A stretch of 23,059 bases of DNA from an uncultured Collinsella sp. (GTDB taxonomy: Bacteria; Actinomycetota; Coriobacteriia; Coriobacteriales; Coriobacteriaceae), in the NCBI GenBank assembly GCA_959019775.1, contig CAUEPS010000023.1, positions 1 through 23,059 on the forward strand, written 5' to 3'. Below the pieces are notes generated by a model. The model saw only the letters and a program-made list of their open reading frames with translations, did no database searches and was not told the origin of the DNA. Positions 1 through 6,881 of this stretch are shown piece by piece. Every line of letters starts with the position of its first letter. Positions within the stretch are counted from its first letter, which is position 1. The position numbers were made by a program, and so were the translations under genes.

Positions 1-47
1 CGTAAATCATCACATGAATCCCGATGGCCCACGACAGCCCCCTTCAG

Positions 48-110
48 TTGCGGTGGAATAGTTCCTGTTTTGCCCCTATTCTGCCGCAAACAGGAACTAT
101 TCCACCGCAA
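48..110. repeat. Long perfect palindrome downstream of aldo/keto reductase
   Basis: Perfect 23-bp inverted arms at 48-70 and 88-110 (left arm begins TTGCGGTGGAATAG) flank a 17-nt loop. It lies 15 bp past the stop of the minus-strand reductase, so it could end transcription, but no long T tract follows. The length and perfection of the arms suit a dispersed palindromic repeat or a bidirectional terminator; the window alone cannot separate these. Confidence 0.7.
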
Positions 111-125
111 GTTATAAAAGGGGCA

Positions 126-1313
126 TCAGGAGCGCGTTTTGCAAAAGGCTTTAAGCGCAGCCGTTACGGGGCCAGGCTGGAAACGTCGGCGCACATCGTC
201 GAGACGCTCGGGAATATCGATGTGCTGCGGGCAGTGACGCGCGCATTTGCCGCATTTGATGCAATTGCTCACCAGCTTGGGCTCGTTCGTCCGCACCGCG
301 CTTGCCGTAAAGTATTGAGACAGCCCCGTAAACCAACTATGCGCGTAGCTCGCGTTGTAGGCGCCAAAGCAACCGGGAATATTGATGCCCTTGGGGCACG
401 GCATGCAGTAGCCGCACCCCGTACACGGCACGCGATTCGATTTCTCAAACTCTCCCAGCACACGTGCGATGGTATCGAGCTGCTCTGTCGTCATCGAATC
501 CGGCAGTGCGCGATCCGCCAATGCCGCGTTCTCGTCCACCTGCGCGGTATCGGTCATGCCCGAAAGCAGCATCGTGACTTGAGGATGGTTCCACACCCAC
601 GAAAGGCCCCAAGCAGCCGGCGTCTTCAGGTACGGATCGCGTACGCCATCGAACACGGCGCGGGCACGCGGAGGCAGTTTGCCCGCTAAACGTCCGCCCA
701 ACAGCGGCTCCATCACAAACACCGCGAGCCCGCGCTCCGCAGCCGCCATGAGTCCCGCCGTTCCCGCTTGGTAGCGCTCTCCAGCGTAGTTGTACTGGAT
801 CTGGCAAAAGTCCCAGTCATACGCGTCAAGCATCGTGAAGAAGTCCGCCGCACTGCCGTGGTACGAAAAACCTATCTGGCGAATACGCCCCGCAGCCTTT
901 TGGTGCGCGATCCAGTCCTCGATACCCAAAGCTGCCACGCGCTCCCACTGCGCGGGCGAGGTAATGTTGTGCATGAGGTAGTAGTCGATATGGTCAGTCC
1001 GCAAACGGTGCAGTTGCTCGTCAAAAAAGCGGTCGAAATCCTCCGCGCATTTGCACGAAGCATGCGGCAGCTTGGTCGCGAGCAAAACCTGGTCGCGTAG
1101 GCCCAGGCGCTCAAGCGAAGCGCCCACGCAAGCCTCGTTGCCGGGATAGAGATAGGCCGTGTCCAGGTAGTTAATCCCTTGCTCCACCGCACGGGAAATG
1201 ATGGCATCGGCTGTCTTCGCATCCGGGCGTCCCGGCGCACCGGGAAACCTCATGCAACCCAGCCCCAGCGCCGAGATACGGTTGCCGCTTTTGGGGTCAA
1301 CGCGATATTGCAC
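126..1313 (-). CDS. Aldo/keto reductase with C-terminal 4Fe-4S ferredoxin domain
   Basis: A 395-residue NAD(P)H-type aldo/keto reductase fused to a ferredoxin-like tail. The AKR barrel spans about residues 1-285 and shows the usual tetrad as D51, Y56, K81 and H115 (in DTAYLY, ATKLP and YYLMHN). The tail has two cysteine clusters, C297/C300/C303 and C351/C354/C357/C361, the second a classic CxxCxxCxxxCP cluster-binding motif. Such AKR-ferredoxin fusions are common in anaerobes and probably exchange electrons between pyridine nucleotide and iron-sulfur carriers; the physiological substrate is unknown. The start is GTG, chosen because AGAGGAAAG sits just upstream and the preceding reading frame is unremarkable. 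It stands alone, with the 48-110 palindrome beyond its stop. Confidence 0.92.
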   Translation of the reverse strand: MQYRVDPKSGNRISALGLGCMRFPGAPGRPDAKTADAIISRAVEQGINYLDTAYLYPGNEACVGASLERLGLRDQVLLATKLPHASCKCAEDFDRFFDEQLHRLRTDHIDYYLMHNITSPAQWERVAALGIEDWIAHQKAAGRIRQIGFSYHGSAADFFTMLDAYDWDFCQIQYNYAGERYQAGTAGLMAAAERGLAVFVMEPLLGGRLAGKLPPRARAVFDGVRDPYLKTPAAWGLSWVWNHPQVTMLLSGMTDTAQVDENAALADRALPDSMTTEQLDTIARVLGEFEKSNRVPCTGCGYCMPCPKGINIPGCFGAYNASYAHSWFTGLSQYFTASAVRTNEPKLVSNCIKCGKCARHCPQHIDIPERLDDVRRRFQPGPVTAALKAFCKTRS

Positions 1314-1475
1314 TGCCTTTCCTCTCCCCTCGAAGCCCTAATGAGGCGAAACACAATGGTCACGTCATCGAAACACATTGGAATCGTAATCGAGAACGTA
1401 TCGTAACGTAGCAGAAATCGAGCCGTCACGGCACCGCTTTAACATCAGCAAAAAGCCCGATGAAAGGAGGCGAGC

Positions 1476-1670
1476 GTGACCACGCGTGAGGACGCCTACC
1501 CCTACCCCGGTGAACAATACATCCTCTCGGTCGACCGTTATCAGATCGAGGTCATGGACCATCTGGACGAGCTTCCCGCCACAGGCGCTGTCATCTTCTG
1601 CACCTTCCCCAAGGTGCGCGATGGCGTTGGATATCCCGCACGCGTTTTCGCGGTCTGCCCTGCGGCATAA
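1476..1670 (+). CDS. Short ORF resembling the C-terminus of a cyclase-family (kynurenine formamidase-like) protein
   Basis: A 64-residue ORF with a GTG start preceded by AAAGGAGG at a good distance and an in-frame stop at 1461, so the start looks genuine. Residues from about 27 onward (HLDELPATGAVIFCTFPK, then a G-x-GYPARVFAV ending) resemble the last strands of the PF04199 cyclase/arylformamidase family, whose members are usually over 200 residues. The metal-binding HxGTHxD region is absent. It may be a decayed gene remnant that kept or gained a ribosome binding site, or a real small protein. The preceding 160 bp hold no complete upstream portion of the family. Confidence 0.5.
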   Translation: MTTREDAYPYPGEQYILSVDRYQIEVMDHLDELPATGAVIFCTFPKVRDGVGYPARVFAVCPAA

Positions 1671-1748
1671 GCGCACAGCGCAATAGTTTCTTTTTCTTAA
1701 CAGCAGCCCCGCGCGCTCACCAAACGTCCCGGCGACATACAATCCATC

Positions 1749-1771
1749 AGGCGCCCCTTACGCGGGCGCCT
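1749..1771. terminator. GC-rich hairpin upstream of the ketopantoate reductase-like gene
   Basis: Arms AGGCGCCC (1749-1756) and GGGCGCCT (1764-1771) form a compact hairpin followed by TATATAT, not a T tract. It could weakly terminate the small upstream ORF. A TACAAT -10-like hexamer at 1738-1743 would instead place it at the very 5' end of the next mRNA. Confidence 0.4.
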
Positions 1772-1793
1772 TATATATGGGGAGATGATTCAC

Positions 1794-2708
1794 GTGCAGA
1801 TCAACAAGGTCGCCTTTATCGGCAAGGGCGGCGTCGGCCTGCTCTACGGCAGCATGATTGCCAAGGCCCTCGGCAATGACGCCGTCGAATACGTTATGGA
1901 TGACGCCCGTTTTGAGCGTCACGCGGGCGACGCGCTCACCGTCAACGGCAAGCCCTGTGCGCTAAAATCCGTCCGCGTCAGCGAGGCAACGCCCGCCGAT
2001 CTGGTCATTCTTACGGTCAAGACGACGGGACTCAACCAAGCGCTCAAGACTATGGAGCGCGTCGTGGGACCCAACACGCTCATCGCCTCGCTGTGCAACG
2101 GCATTACGAGCGAGCAAAAGACTGCCGAGCGCTTTGGCTGGAAGCACACCGTCCTGGGTATCTGCCAGGGCATGGACGCCGTATTCCTCGACGGCGCGCT
2201 CACCTTTACCAATGCGGGCGAAATCCGCTTTGGCGCGGCGGCCGGCACGGATCCCGCAACCATCACCGCAATCGACGAGCTCTACACGCGCTGCGGCATC
2301 GCCCATACCGTCGAGAGCGACATTGCGCACCGCATGTGGGCCAAACTCATGCTCAACGACGGCATCAACCAGACCTGCATGGCCTACGGCGGGACCTACG
2401 GAAGCGCCACGGAGCCGGGCTCCGAGCAGCGCCGCTGCTTTGTTTCCGCCATGCGAGAGACGCTTGCGGTCGCCAACGCCGAGGGCATTGAGCTGATCGA
2501 GGCAGACCTGACGCAGATGGTGCACCTCATCGAGGGGATCGACCCTGCCGGTATGCCCTCGATGGCGCAGGACCGCATCGCAAGGCGCAAAACCGAAGTC
2601 GAGGAATTCGCGGGCACCATTTGCCGCCTGGCCGCCAAACACGATATCCAAGTGCCGCAGAACGAATGGCTCTATCAGAGGATTCGCGAAATAGAAAGCA
2701 GCTGGTAG
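1794..2708 (+). CDS. 2-dehydropantoate 2-reductase family protein (ketopantoate reductase-like)
   Basis: A 304-residue member of the ApbA/PanE family, which reduces ketopantoate to pantoate with NADPH in coenzyme A synthesis. The N-terminal Rossmann motif GKGGVG is at residues 10-15. The catalytic signature KxxxNxxxN is intact as K184, N188 and N192 in the helical C-terminal domain. An ATG at 1785 is in frame, but GGGGAG (1779-1784) abuts it; the GTG at 1794 has ideal spacing and puts the usual hydrophobic strand at the N-terminus, so that start is preferred. No other pantothenate genes are nearby, and genomes often carry several paralogues, so the substrate could be another 2-keto acid. Transcription ends at the hairpin at 2744-2783. 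Confidence 0.85.
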   Translation: MQINKVAFIGKGGVGLLYGSMIAKALGNDAVEYVMDDARFERHAGDALTVNGKPCALKSVRVSEATPADLVILTVKTTGLNQALKTMERVVGPNTLIASLCNGITSEQKTAERFGWKHTVLGICQGMDAVFLDGALTFTNAGEIRFGAAAGTDPATITAIDELYTRCGIAHTVESDIAHRMWAKLMLNDGINQTCMAYGGTYGSATEPGSEQRRCFVSAMRETLAVANAEGIELIEADLTQMVHLIEGIDPAGMPSMAQDRIARRKTEVEEFAGTICRLAAKHDIQVPQNEWLYQRIREIESSW

Positions 2709-2743
2709 CCTCGGTCGCATCGCGACGCGCGCAATACAAGCAG

Positions 2744-2783
2744 ACAGGCCTTCGCGAGGATTCCGTCATTCGCGAAGGCCTGT
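2744..2783. terminator. Bidirectional intrinsic terminator between convergent genes
   Basis: Perfect 14-bp arms at 2744-2757 (ACAGGCCTTCGCGA) and 2770-2783 with a 12-nt loop, between the plus-strand reductase and the minus-strand small membrane protein. The trailing sequence is only moderately T-rich (TGCATTT). The position and stem strength support termination from the plus strand and possibly both. Confidence 0.75.
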
Positions 2784-2805
2784 TGCATTTAGCCCGAGGC
2801 TAAAA

Positions 2806-3018
2806 CTAAGGTTTATTTTGCGATTCCGGAACCTCGTCCTCGTCATCACGGCAAAGTAGCACGCCGGCGCTTCCCAGCAACGTCACTGCAATCAAGGCGC
2901 CCACAACCACAGGAGCGGCGCCTGTAGCGGACTGCAAGCCGGCAGCTAACGCCGCCGTCGGACCAAGACATCCGATCAAAAGGGCAACGGCGGTAACGGC
3001 GATATCTCGAGCGTTCAT
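2806..3018 (-). CDS. Small two-segment membrane protein, function unknown
   Basis: A 70-residue protein not recognised as any named family. Residues 5-27 form a hydrophobic stretch ending in AALAA, so it is either a transmembrane helix or a cleavable signal peptide. Residues 36-56 form a second hydrophobic helix, followed by an acidic tail (CRDDEDEVPE). A consensus GGAGGAAG ribosome binding site lies at good spacing from the ATG, which supports real translation. The site directly abuts a 10-bp hairpin (3032-3058). It is separated from the upstream minus-strand gene by a terminator, so it probably has its own promoter. Confidence 0.65.
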   Translation of the reverse strand: MNARDIAVTAVALLIGCLGPTAALAAGLQSATGAAPVVVGALIAVTLLGSAGVLLCRDDEDEVPESQNKP

Positions 3019-3031
3019 GGGACCACTTCCT

Positions 3032-3058
3032 CCACGAGAAAGACTTTGTTTCTCGTGG
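3032..3058 (-). promoter_or_regulatory. Hairpin abutting the ribosome binding site of the small membrane protein
   Basis: Arms CCACGAGAAA (3032-3041) and TTTCTCGTGG (3049-3058) with a 7-nt loop. On the minus-strand mRNA the stem runs directly into AGGAAG of the ribosome binding site for the 70-residue protein, so folding could limit ribosome access. A purely structural 5' end is equally possible. Confidence 0.45.
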
Positions 3059-3128
3059 CTTAGTGTGCCCCGCGCCCATATGCGCGGCGTACTGCCACGG
3101 TAAGCGCTCTGTTAACTCAAGCACGCAC

Positions 3129-3182
3129 AAAAAAACGGGCGCCCTTACGTTGCCCAAAGGCTCGGTAAAGACGCCCGCCCGT
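3129..3182 (-). terminator. Intrinsic terminator of the secreted coiled-coil protein gene
   Basis: On the minus strand ACGGGCG (from 3182-3176) pairs with CGCCCGT (3141-3135), with internal pairing between, followed by seven T residues (3135-3129). It lies 25 bp past the stop of the gene ending at 3207. Confidence 0.8.
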
Positions 3183-3206
3183 CATGTCCTATTGGCTTAT
3201 GGCAGA

Positions 3207-3983
3207 TTACCAACCGGTATAGTAGTCGGTGGTTCCGGCTGCGCAGCCGGAGTCATAGACCTTGCACTCGCCCTTGGAACCGGTAAACGTGGAGCCTTGG
3301 GCCTTATCGCCCGCGGCCACGACGTAGTAACCATCGGAATCGCGCCAAAAGCCCTCGGAATCCTGCGTCCATTCGCCCGTGCGGTGGTGATACAACACGT
3401 TGCTGCTGTAATAAGTCTCGCGGCGGCCGTTATAGTTATTGACGCCGCTCGAGCGCGTCAGGCCCGAGCCGTTCGCGTAATACGCAGCAGACGCGTAAGA
3501 CGAGCCGGAGCCGGCGTTGTAATACGAAGCCTGAACGGCCTCAGCGGCCTCGGCTTCGGCTGCGGCAGCCTCGAGCGCCTCGCGCTTGGCATCCTCGAGC
3601 GTGGAGCGAAGCTCGTCGAGCTCGGTCGACTTGGCGTCGACCTCCCCCATCGTCAACAGGCTACCCGCACCGTCGATGCAACCCTGCAGCACAGCGCGCT
3701 CGCCATCGGTAGCATAGTCGCCATACATATTCATAATGATCTGAGCGCGCATCTCCAGGGAATCGCGCTTCGCCCCCATCGAGGCGTTCCACTCCTGCAT
3801 AGAGCCATAACCGTCACCGCGGTAGTCGACGGGCTGCACCAGCGTCGCCTCGGACGGCGTAGATCCGACCGTATCGGATAGTGTTGCCGCGTGGGCATCA
3901 GTTGCGCCGACGCCCGCCAAAAGTGCCACGGTCAGAGCGGCGGAAAGGGCAGCGGCTTTCGGTTTTCGTGAATCGATCCTCAT
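3207..3983 (-). CDS. Secreted coiled-coil protein with C-terminal 3D/RlpA-like domain
   Basis: A 258-residue exported protein. Residues 1-32 are a Sec signal peptide (basic start, hydrophobic core, AHA cleavage motif at 30-32). Residues 115-150 are a Glu/Ala-rich coiled coil, and 150-190 a Ser/Tyr/Asn-rich linker. The last 70 residues (about 188-258) contain a WxDxDGYYVVA segment and the ending KVYDSGCAAGTTDYYTGW. That pattern (D..G...KVYD.GCA.GT.D.Y) recalls the double-psi barrel of 3D/RlpA-like cell-wall proteins, although I cannot confirm a full family match. C240 and C247 could form a disulfide. The ATG at 3983 is chosen because GGAGG lies upstream and the signal peptide follows at once; the 102-codon in-frame extension looks non-coding. 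Probably a cell-envelope protein. Confidence 0.75.
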   Translation of the reverse strand: MRIDSRKPKAAALSAALTVALLAGVGATDAHAATLSDTVGSTPSEATLVQPVDYRGDGYGSMQEWNASMGAKRDSLEMRAQIIMNMYGDYATDGERAVLQGCIDGAGSLLTMGEVDAKSTELDELRSTLEDAKREALEAAAAEAEAAEAVQASYYNAGSGSSYASAAYYANGSGLTRSSGVNNYNGRRETYYSSNVLYHHRTGEWTQDSEGFWRDSDGYYVVAAGDKAQGSTFTGSKGECKVYDSGCAAGTTDYYTGW

Positions 3984-4190
3984 GTAGCTGGAAACCTCCG
4001 TAGTGTGTTTTTGCTGCGTTTGAGCTGCGTGTGATTCGATCGCGCTGCATAGTACCCCGAGTAAATCGCGACCTGCGGTTTTACTCAAAAGTCGCACGTC
4101 AATTGCGTAAAACTCACATCCCCTTAACAGGAGTTTTCCACAACTCGAATGCATAAAGCGTGCCAAAAACCCTGTTTTTGCGCCCTCTCT
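3984..4190. other. Intergenic region upstream of the secreted protein
   Basis: About 200 bp without a convincing ORF, presumably holding the minus-strand promoter of the secreted protein. A TTGACG hexamer occurs on that strand near 4099, but no -10 lies at ordinary spacing, so no promoter is called. No repeat or RNA structure was recognised. Confidence 0.4.
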
Positions 4191-4194
4191 ATGC

Positions 4195-4235
4195 AAAAAA
4201 GGCGCCTGTGCAACCATTGTTCGCACAGGCGCCTT
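4195..4235 (-). terminator. Intrinsic terminator of metY
   Basis: Perfect 13-bp arms, AAGGCGCCTGTGC (4199-4211) and its complement (4223-4235), with an 11-nt loop. On the minus strand the stem runs into a T tract (4200-4195). It sits 60 bp past the metY stop. Confidence 0.9.
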
Positions 4236-4295
4236 GAGCAGGCATTTTATGCAGTTATACCTATCGAGTCGCAAGGGGTCCTTGCACAAGTCGCC

Positions 4296-5606
4296 TTACT
4301 CGTCCAGCGCGGCGAAGGCCTGCTTCAGATCCCAAATGATATCCTCGGCGTTCTCGGTACCGATGGAAAGACGGATCGTGGAGGGCGTGATGTTCTGCTC
4401 GGCGAGCTCCTCGGCAGAGAGCTGGGAGTGCGTGGTGGTAGCCGGGTGCACGACGAGCGACTTGACGTCGGCCACGTTAGCGAGCAGCGAGAACACCTGC
4501 AGATGATCGATGAACTTCCAAGCTGCCTCCTGGCCACCCTTAATCTCAAAGGTAAAGATCGAGGCACCGCCGTTGGGGAAGTACTTCTGATAGAGCTCGT
4601 GATCGGGGTGCTCAGGCAGGCTCGGGTGGTTCACCCTGGCGACGTGGCTGTCACCAGCTAGGAACTCAACGACCTTCTTGGTGTTCTCGACATGGCGGTC
4701 AACGCGCAGCGACAGAGTCTCGGTGCCCTGGAGCAGGACCCAGGCGTTGAACGGACTGATGCAAGCGCCCTCGTCACGCAGCAGGATAGCGCGGACATAG
4801 GTTGCAAAGGCGGCGGGACCGGCAGCCTCGGCAAACGAGACACCGTGGTAGGAGGGGTTGGGCTCAGCAATCTGGGCGTACTTTCCGCTCGCCTTCCAAT
4901 CGAAGTTACCGCCGTCGACGATCACACCGCCCAGCGAGGTGCCGTGGCCGCCGATGAACTTGGTTGCGGAGTGGACGACGATATTGGCACCATGCTCCAG
5001 CGGACGGAACAGATACGGGGTGCCGAAGGTGTTGTCGACGACAACCGGCAGACCGTGCTTCTTGGCGATCTCGGAGATGGCGTCGATGTTGGGGATGTCG
5101 GAGTTGGGGTTGCCGAGCGTCTCGAGATAGATGACCGTGGTGTTGTCCTTGATGGCACCCTCGACCTCTTCAAGGTTATGGGCATCGACAAACGTGGTCT
5201 CGACGCCAAACTGGGAGAGCGTATGCTCCAGCAGGTTGTAGGAGCCACCGTAGATGGTCTTCTGAGCCACCACGTGGTCACCGGCCTGGGCAAGAGCCTG
5301 CAGGGTATAGGTGATGGCAGCAGCACCGGAGGCGACGGCAAGACCTGCCACGCCACCCTCGAGGGCGGCGATACGGTCCTCGAAGACGCCCTGGGTGGAG
5401 TTGGTCAGACGGCCGTAGATGTTACCGGCGTCGGCAAGACCAAAGCGGTCGGCGGCGTGCTGGGAGTTGCGGAACACATAGCTCGTGGTCTGGTAGATAG
5501 GCACGGCGCGGGAGTCGGATGCAGGATCGGCGCTCTCCTGGCCAACGTGCAGCTGCAGGGTATCGAAACCAAAGGTGTGCTCGGGGTTGTTGATAAACTG
5601 GCTCAT
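4296..5606 (-). CDS. metY: O-acetylhomoserine aminocarboxypropyltransferase (sulfhydrylase)
   Basis: A 436-residue PLP-dependent Cys/Met metabolism enzyme that makes homocysteine from O-acetylhomoserine and sulfide, in the cytoplasm. The PLP lysine is K216 in SATKFIGGHG, the pyridine-nitrogen aspartate is D191 in VVVDNTF, and the phosphate-binding SGAAA lies at 93-97. The length of about 430 residues and the opening FGFDTLQLHVGQ suit the MetY branch, not the shorter MetB/MetC branch. AAGGAG precedes the ATG by 7 nt. It is transcribed alone from a promoter at 5790-5818, through a 177-nt leader carrying a small ORF, and ends at a strong terminator. The divergent LysR gene and the dyad between them point to sulfur- or methionine-responsive activation. 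Confidence 0.95.
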   Translation of the reverse strand: MSQFINNPEHTFGFDTLQLHVGQESADPASDSRAVPIYQTTSYVFRNSQHAADRFGLADAGNIYGRLTNSTQGVFEDRIAALEGGVAGLAVASGAAAITYTLQALAQAGDHVVAQKTIYGGSYNLLEHTLSQFGVETTFVDAHNLEEVEGAIKDNTTVIYLETLGNPNSDIPNIDAISEIAKKHGLPVVVDNTFGTPYLFRPLEHGANIVVHSATKFIGGHGTSLGGVIVDGGNFDWKASGKYAQIAEPNPSYHGVSFAEAAGPAAFATYVRAILLRDEGACISPFNAWVLLQGTETLSLRVDRHVENTKKVVEFLAGDSHVARVNHPSLPEHPDHELYQKYFPNGGASIFTFEIKGGQEAAWKFIDHLQVFSLLANVADVKSLVVHPATTTHSQLSAEELAEQNITPSTIRLSIGTENAEDIIWDLKQAFAALDE

Positions 5607-5667
5607 GATGATCTCCTTGATCGAACAAAAGTAATAAGAGTAAGAGAAGTAAGTCGCTGTCTCCTGA

Positions 5668-5721
5668 TCACGCCGACGGGCGCAAACAGGAGCCCGGCAT
5701 TCGTCTTGGTAAGCAATTCAT
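5668..5721 (-). CDS. Candidate leader peptide in the metY 5' UTR
   Basis: A 17-codon ORF reading MNCLPRRMPGSCLRPSA, preceded by AAAGGAGG at 7-8 nt spacing, within the metY leader and ending about 60 nt before metY. It has two Cys and two Met codons, fitting translation-coupled attenuation of a sulfur gene. The ribosome binding site lies in the loop of a small ATGCG/CGCAT hairpin. CTCCTG (inside the ORF) and CAGGAG (just after its stop) can pair around a 20-nt loop, giving a candidate alternative structure. Too short for homology; the function is inference from position. Confidence 0.5.
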   Translation of the reverse strand: MNCLPRRMPGSCLRPSA

Positions 5722-5789
5722 ATGCGGGCCTCCTTTCGCATCCCGGTTCCGTAGTTGGCTTAATTACCTACCGTCTTTGTGTGTTTTGA

Positions 5790-5818
5790 ATAGTACGAGC
5801 ATTGTTTTCCTCGGTCAA
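5790..5818 (-). promoter_or_regulatory. metY promoter
   Basis: On the minus strand: -35 TTGACC (5818-5813), a 17-nt spacer and -10 TACTAT (5795-5790). Start of transcription is expected near 5783, giving a leader of about 177 nt before metY. Spacing is ideal and both hexamers are close to the sigma-70 consensus. Confidence 0.8.
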
Positions 5819-5838
5819 TCACTTAAAAGCGCTAAACT

Positions 5839-5859
5839 GTTATCGGTTTTATAGATAAC
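5839..5859. promoter_or_regulatory. LysR-type operator (ATC-N9-GAT dyad)
   Basis: Perfect dyad GTTATC-N9-GATAAC between metY and the divergent LysR gene. It contains the T-N11-A / ATC-N9-GAT core typical of LysR-family recognition sites. Its centre is about 66 bp upstream of the predicted metY start point, the usual activator position, and it ends 20 bp before the regulator's start codon, which fits autorepression. Confidence 0.7.
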
Positions 5860-5879
5860 ACTCGAAAGGACGGGCGCCG

Positions 5880-6818
5880 ATGACCCTCCAACAGCTTCGC
5901 TTTTTGATCGCCGTGGCAGAGTCCGGTTCGATCAACGCCGCAGCCCAGCGCCTCTATACCGCTCAGTCCAACATCTCAAACGCCGTCAAAAGCCTGGAAC
6001 AGGAGCTCCATCTGGAAATCTTTACGCGCTCCAGCCGCGGCGTCACGCTCACCAACGACGGCACCGAGCTTTTGGGTTATGCACGCCAGGTCGTAGAGCA
6101 GGCCGACATGCTCGAGGCCCGCTACGAGGACGGCGGTACCCCGCACGCCCGCCTCGCCATTTCCGCCCAACACTACGCCTTTTCGGTCGAGGCCTTTGTC
6201 AACGTAGTCGAGCGCTGCCGCGACAGCAAGTTCGAGTTCATCATGCGCGAGACCACCACAGCGCAGATTATCGACGACGTGCGCGCGTTTCGCAGCGATA
6301 TCGGCATCCTCTATCTGGATGACTTTAATACCCGTGTCTTGCAGAAGGCCTTTACCGATGCCCGAGCGAGCTTTCATCCCCTCTTTGATGCAAAAGTCCA
6401 CGTGTTCGTCAGCGAACGCCACCCGCTCGCACGCCGTTCGCAGCTGTCCCTTGCCGACCTCACGCCCTATACGCGCTACAGCTTTGAGCAAGGCACCTCG
6501 AACTCCTTCTATTACGCCGAGGAACCGTTTAGCTATATTCCCTGCAACCGCAATATCCGCGTATCCGACCGCGGGACGCTCACCAACCTGCTTATCACCT
6601 CGAACGGCTATGCGCTGTCGACCGGCGTACTCTCCAGCGAAATGCAGTGGGGCATGGCCTCGATCCCCCTGGCAGACGCCCCAACGATGCACGTAGGCTA
6701 TATCATGCACGACGAGCGCAAGCCCTCTCCCCTCTTGCAGCAATACCTCGATGAGCTCAACCGCATCATCCATGCCAACCAACTGTCGGAAGACGGGGTA
6801 GAAATCGTAGATTGCTAG
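5880..6818 (+). CDS. LysR-family transcriptional regulator, probable activator of metY
   Basis: A 312-residue LysR-type regulator. The N-terminal winged helix-turn-helix covers about residues 1-60 (FLIAVAESGSINAAAQRL, then QSNISNAVKSLEQELHLEIF), with the linker helix to about 90. The remaining 220 residues form the ligand-binding domain. AAAGGA lies 9 nt upstream of the ATG. It is divergent from metY with a shared regulatory region carrying an ATC-N9-GAT dyad, so it most likely controls metY in response to a sulfur metabolite such as O-acetylhomoserine or homocysteine, and itself. The effector is inferred from neighbourhood only; CysB or MetR orthology is not claimed. Confidence 0.88.
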   Translation: MTLQQLRFLIAVAESGSINAAAQRLYTAQSNISNAVKSLEQELHLEIFTRSSRGVTLTNDGTELLGYARQVVEQADMLEARYEDGGTPHARLAISAQHYAFSVEAFVNVVERCRDSKFEFIMRETTTAQIIDDVRAFRSDIGILYLDDFNTRVLQKAFTDARASFHPLFDAKVHVFVSERHPLARRSQLSLADLTPYTRYSFEQGTSNSFYYAEEPFSYIPCNRNIRVSDRGTLTNLLITSNGYALSTGVLSSEMQWGMASIPLADAPTMHVGYIMHDERKPSPLLQQYLDELNRIIHANQLSEDGVEIVDC

Positions 6819-6881
6819 CCCCCGGCGGGCATGGCGCTACAATGGTCACTCGCACGAAACATACCCAACGAAAGGAACCAT

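Noticed and set aside
5607..5783. SAM riboswitch in the metY leader
   Set aside because: Looked for S-box/SAM-IV core sequences and found none; a leader peptide fits the sequence better.
4692..5789. Long plus-strand open frame antisense to metY
   Set aside because: It mirrors the metY gene, whose PLP enzyme motifs are unambiguous. High GC content produces long antisense frames; no ribosome binding site or domain supports it.
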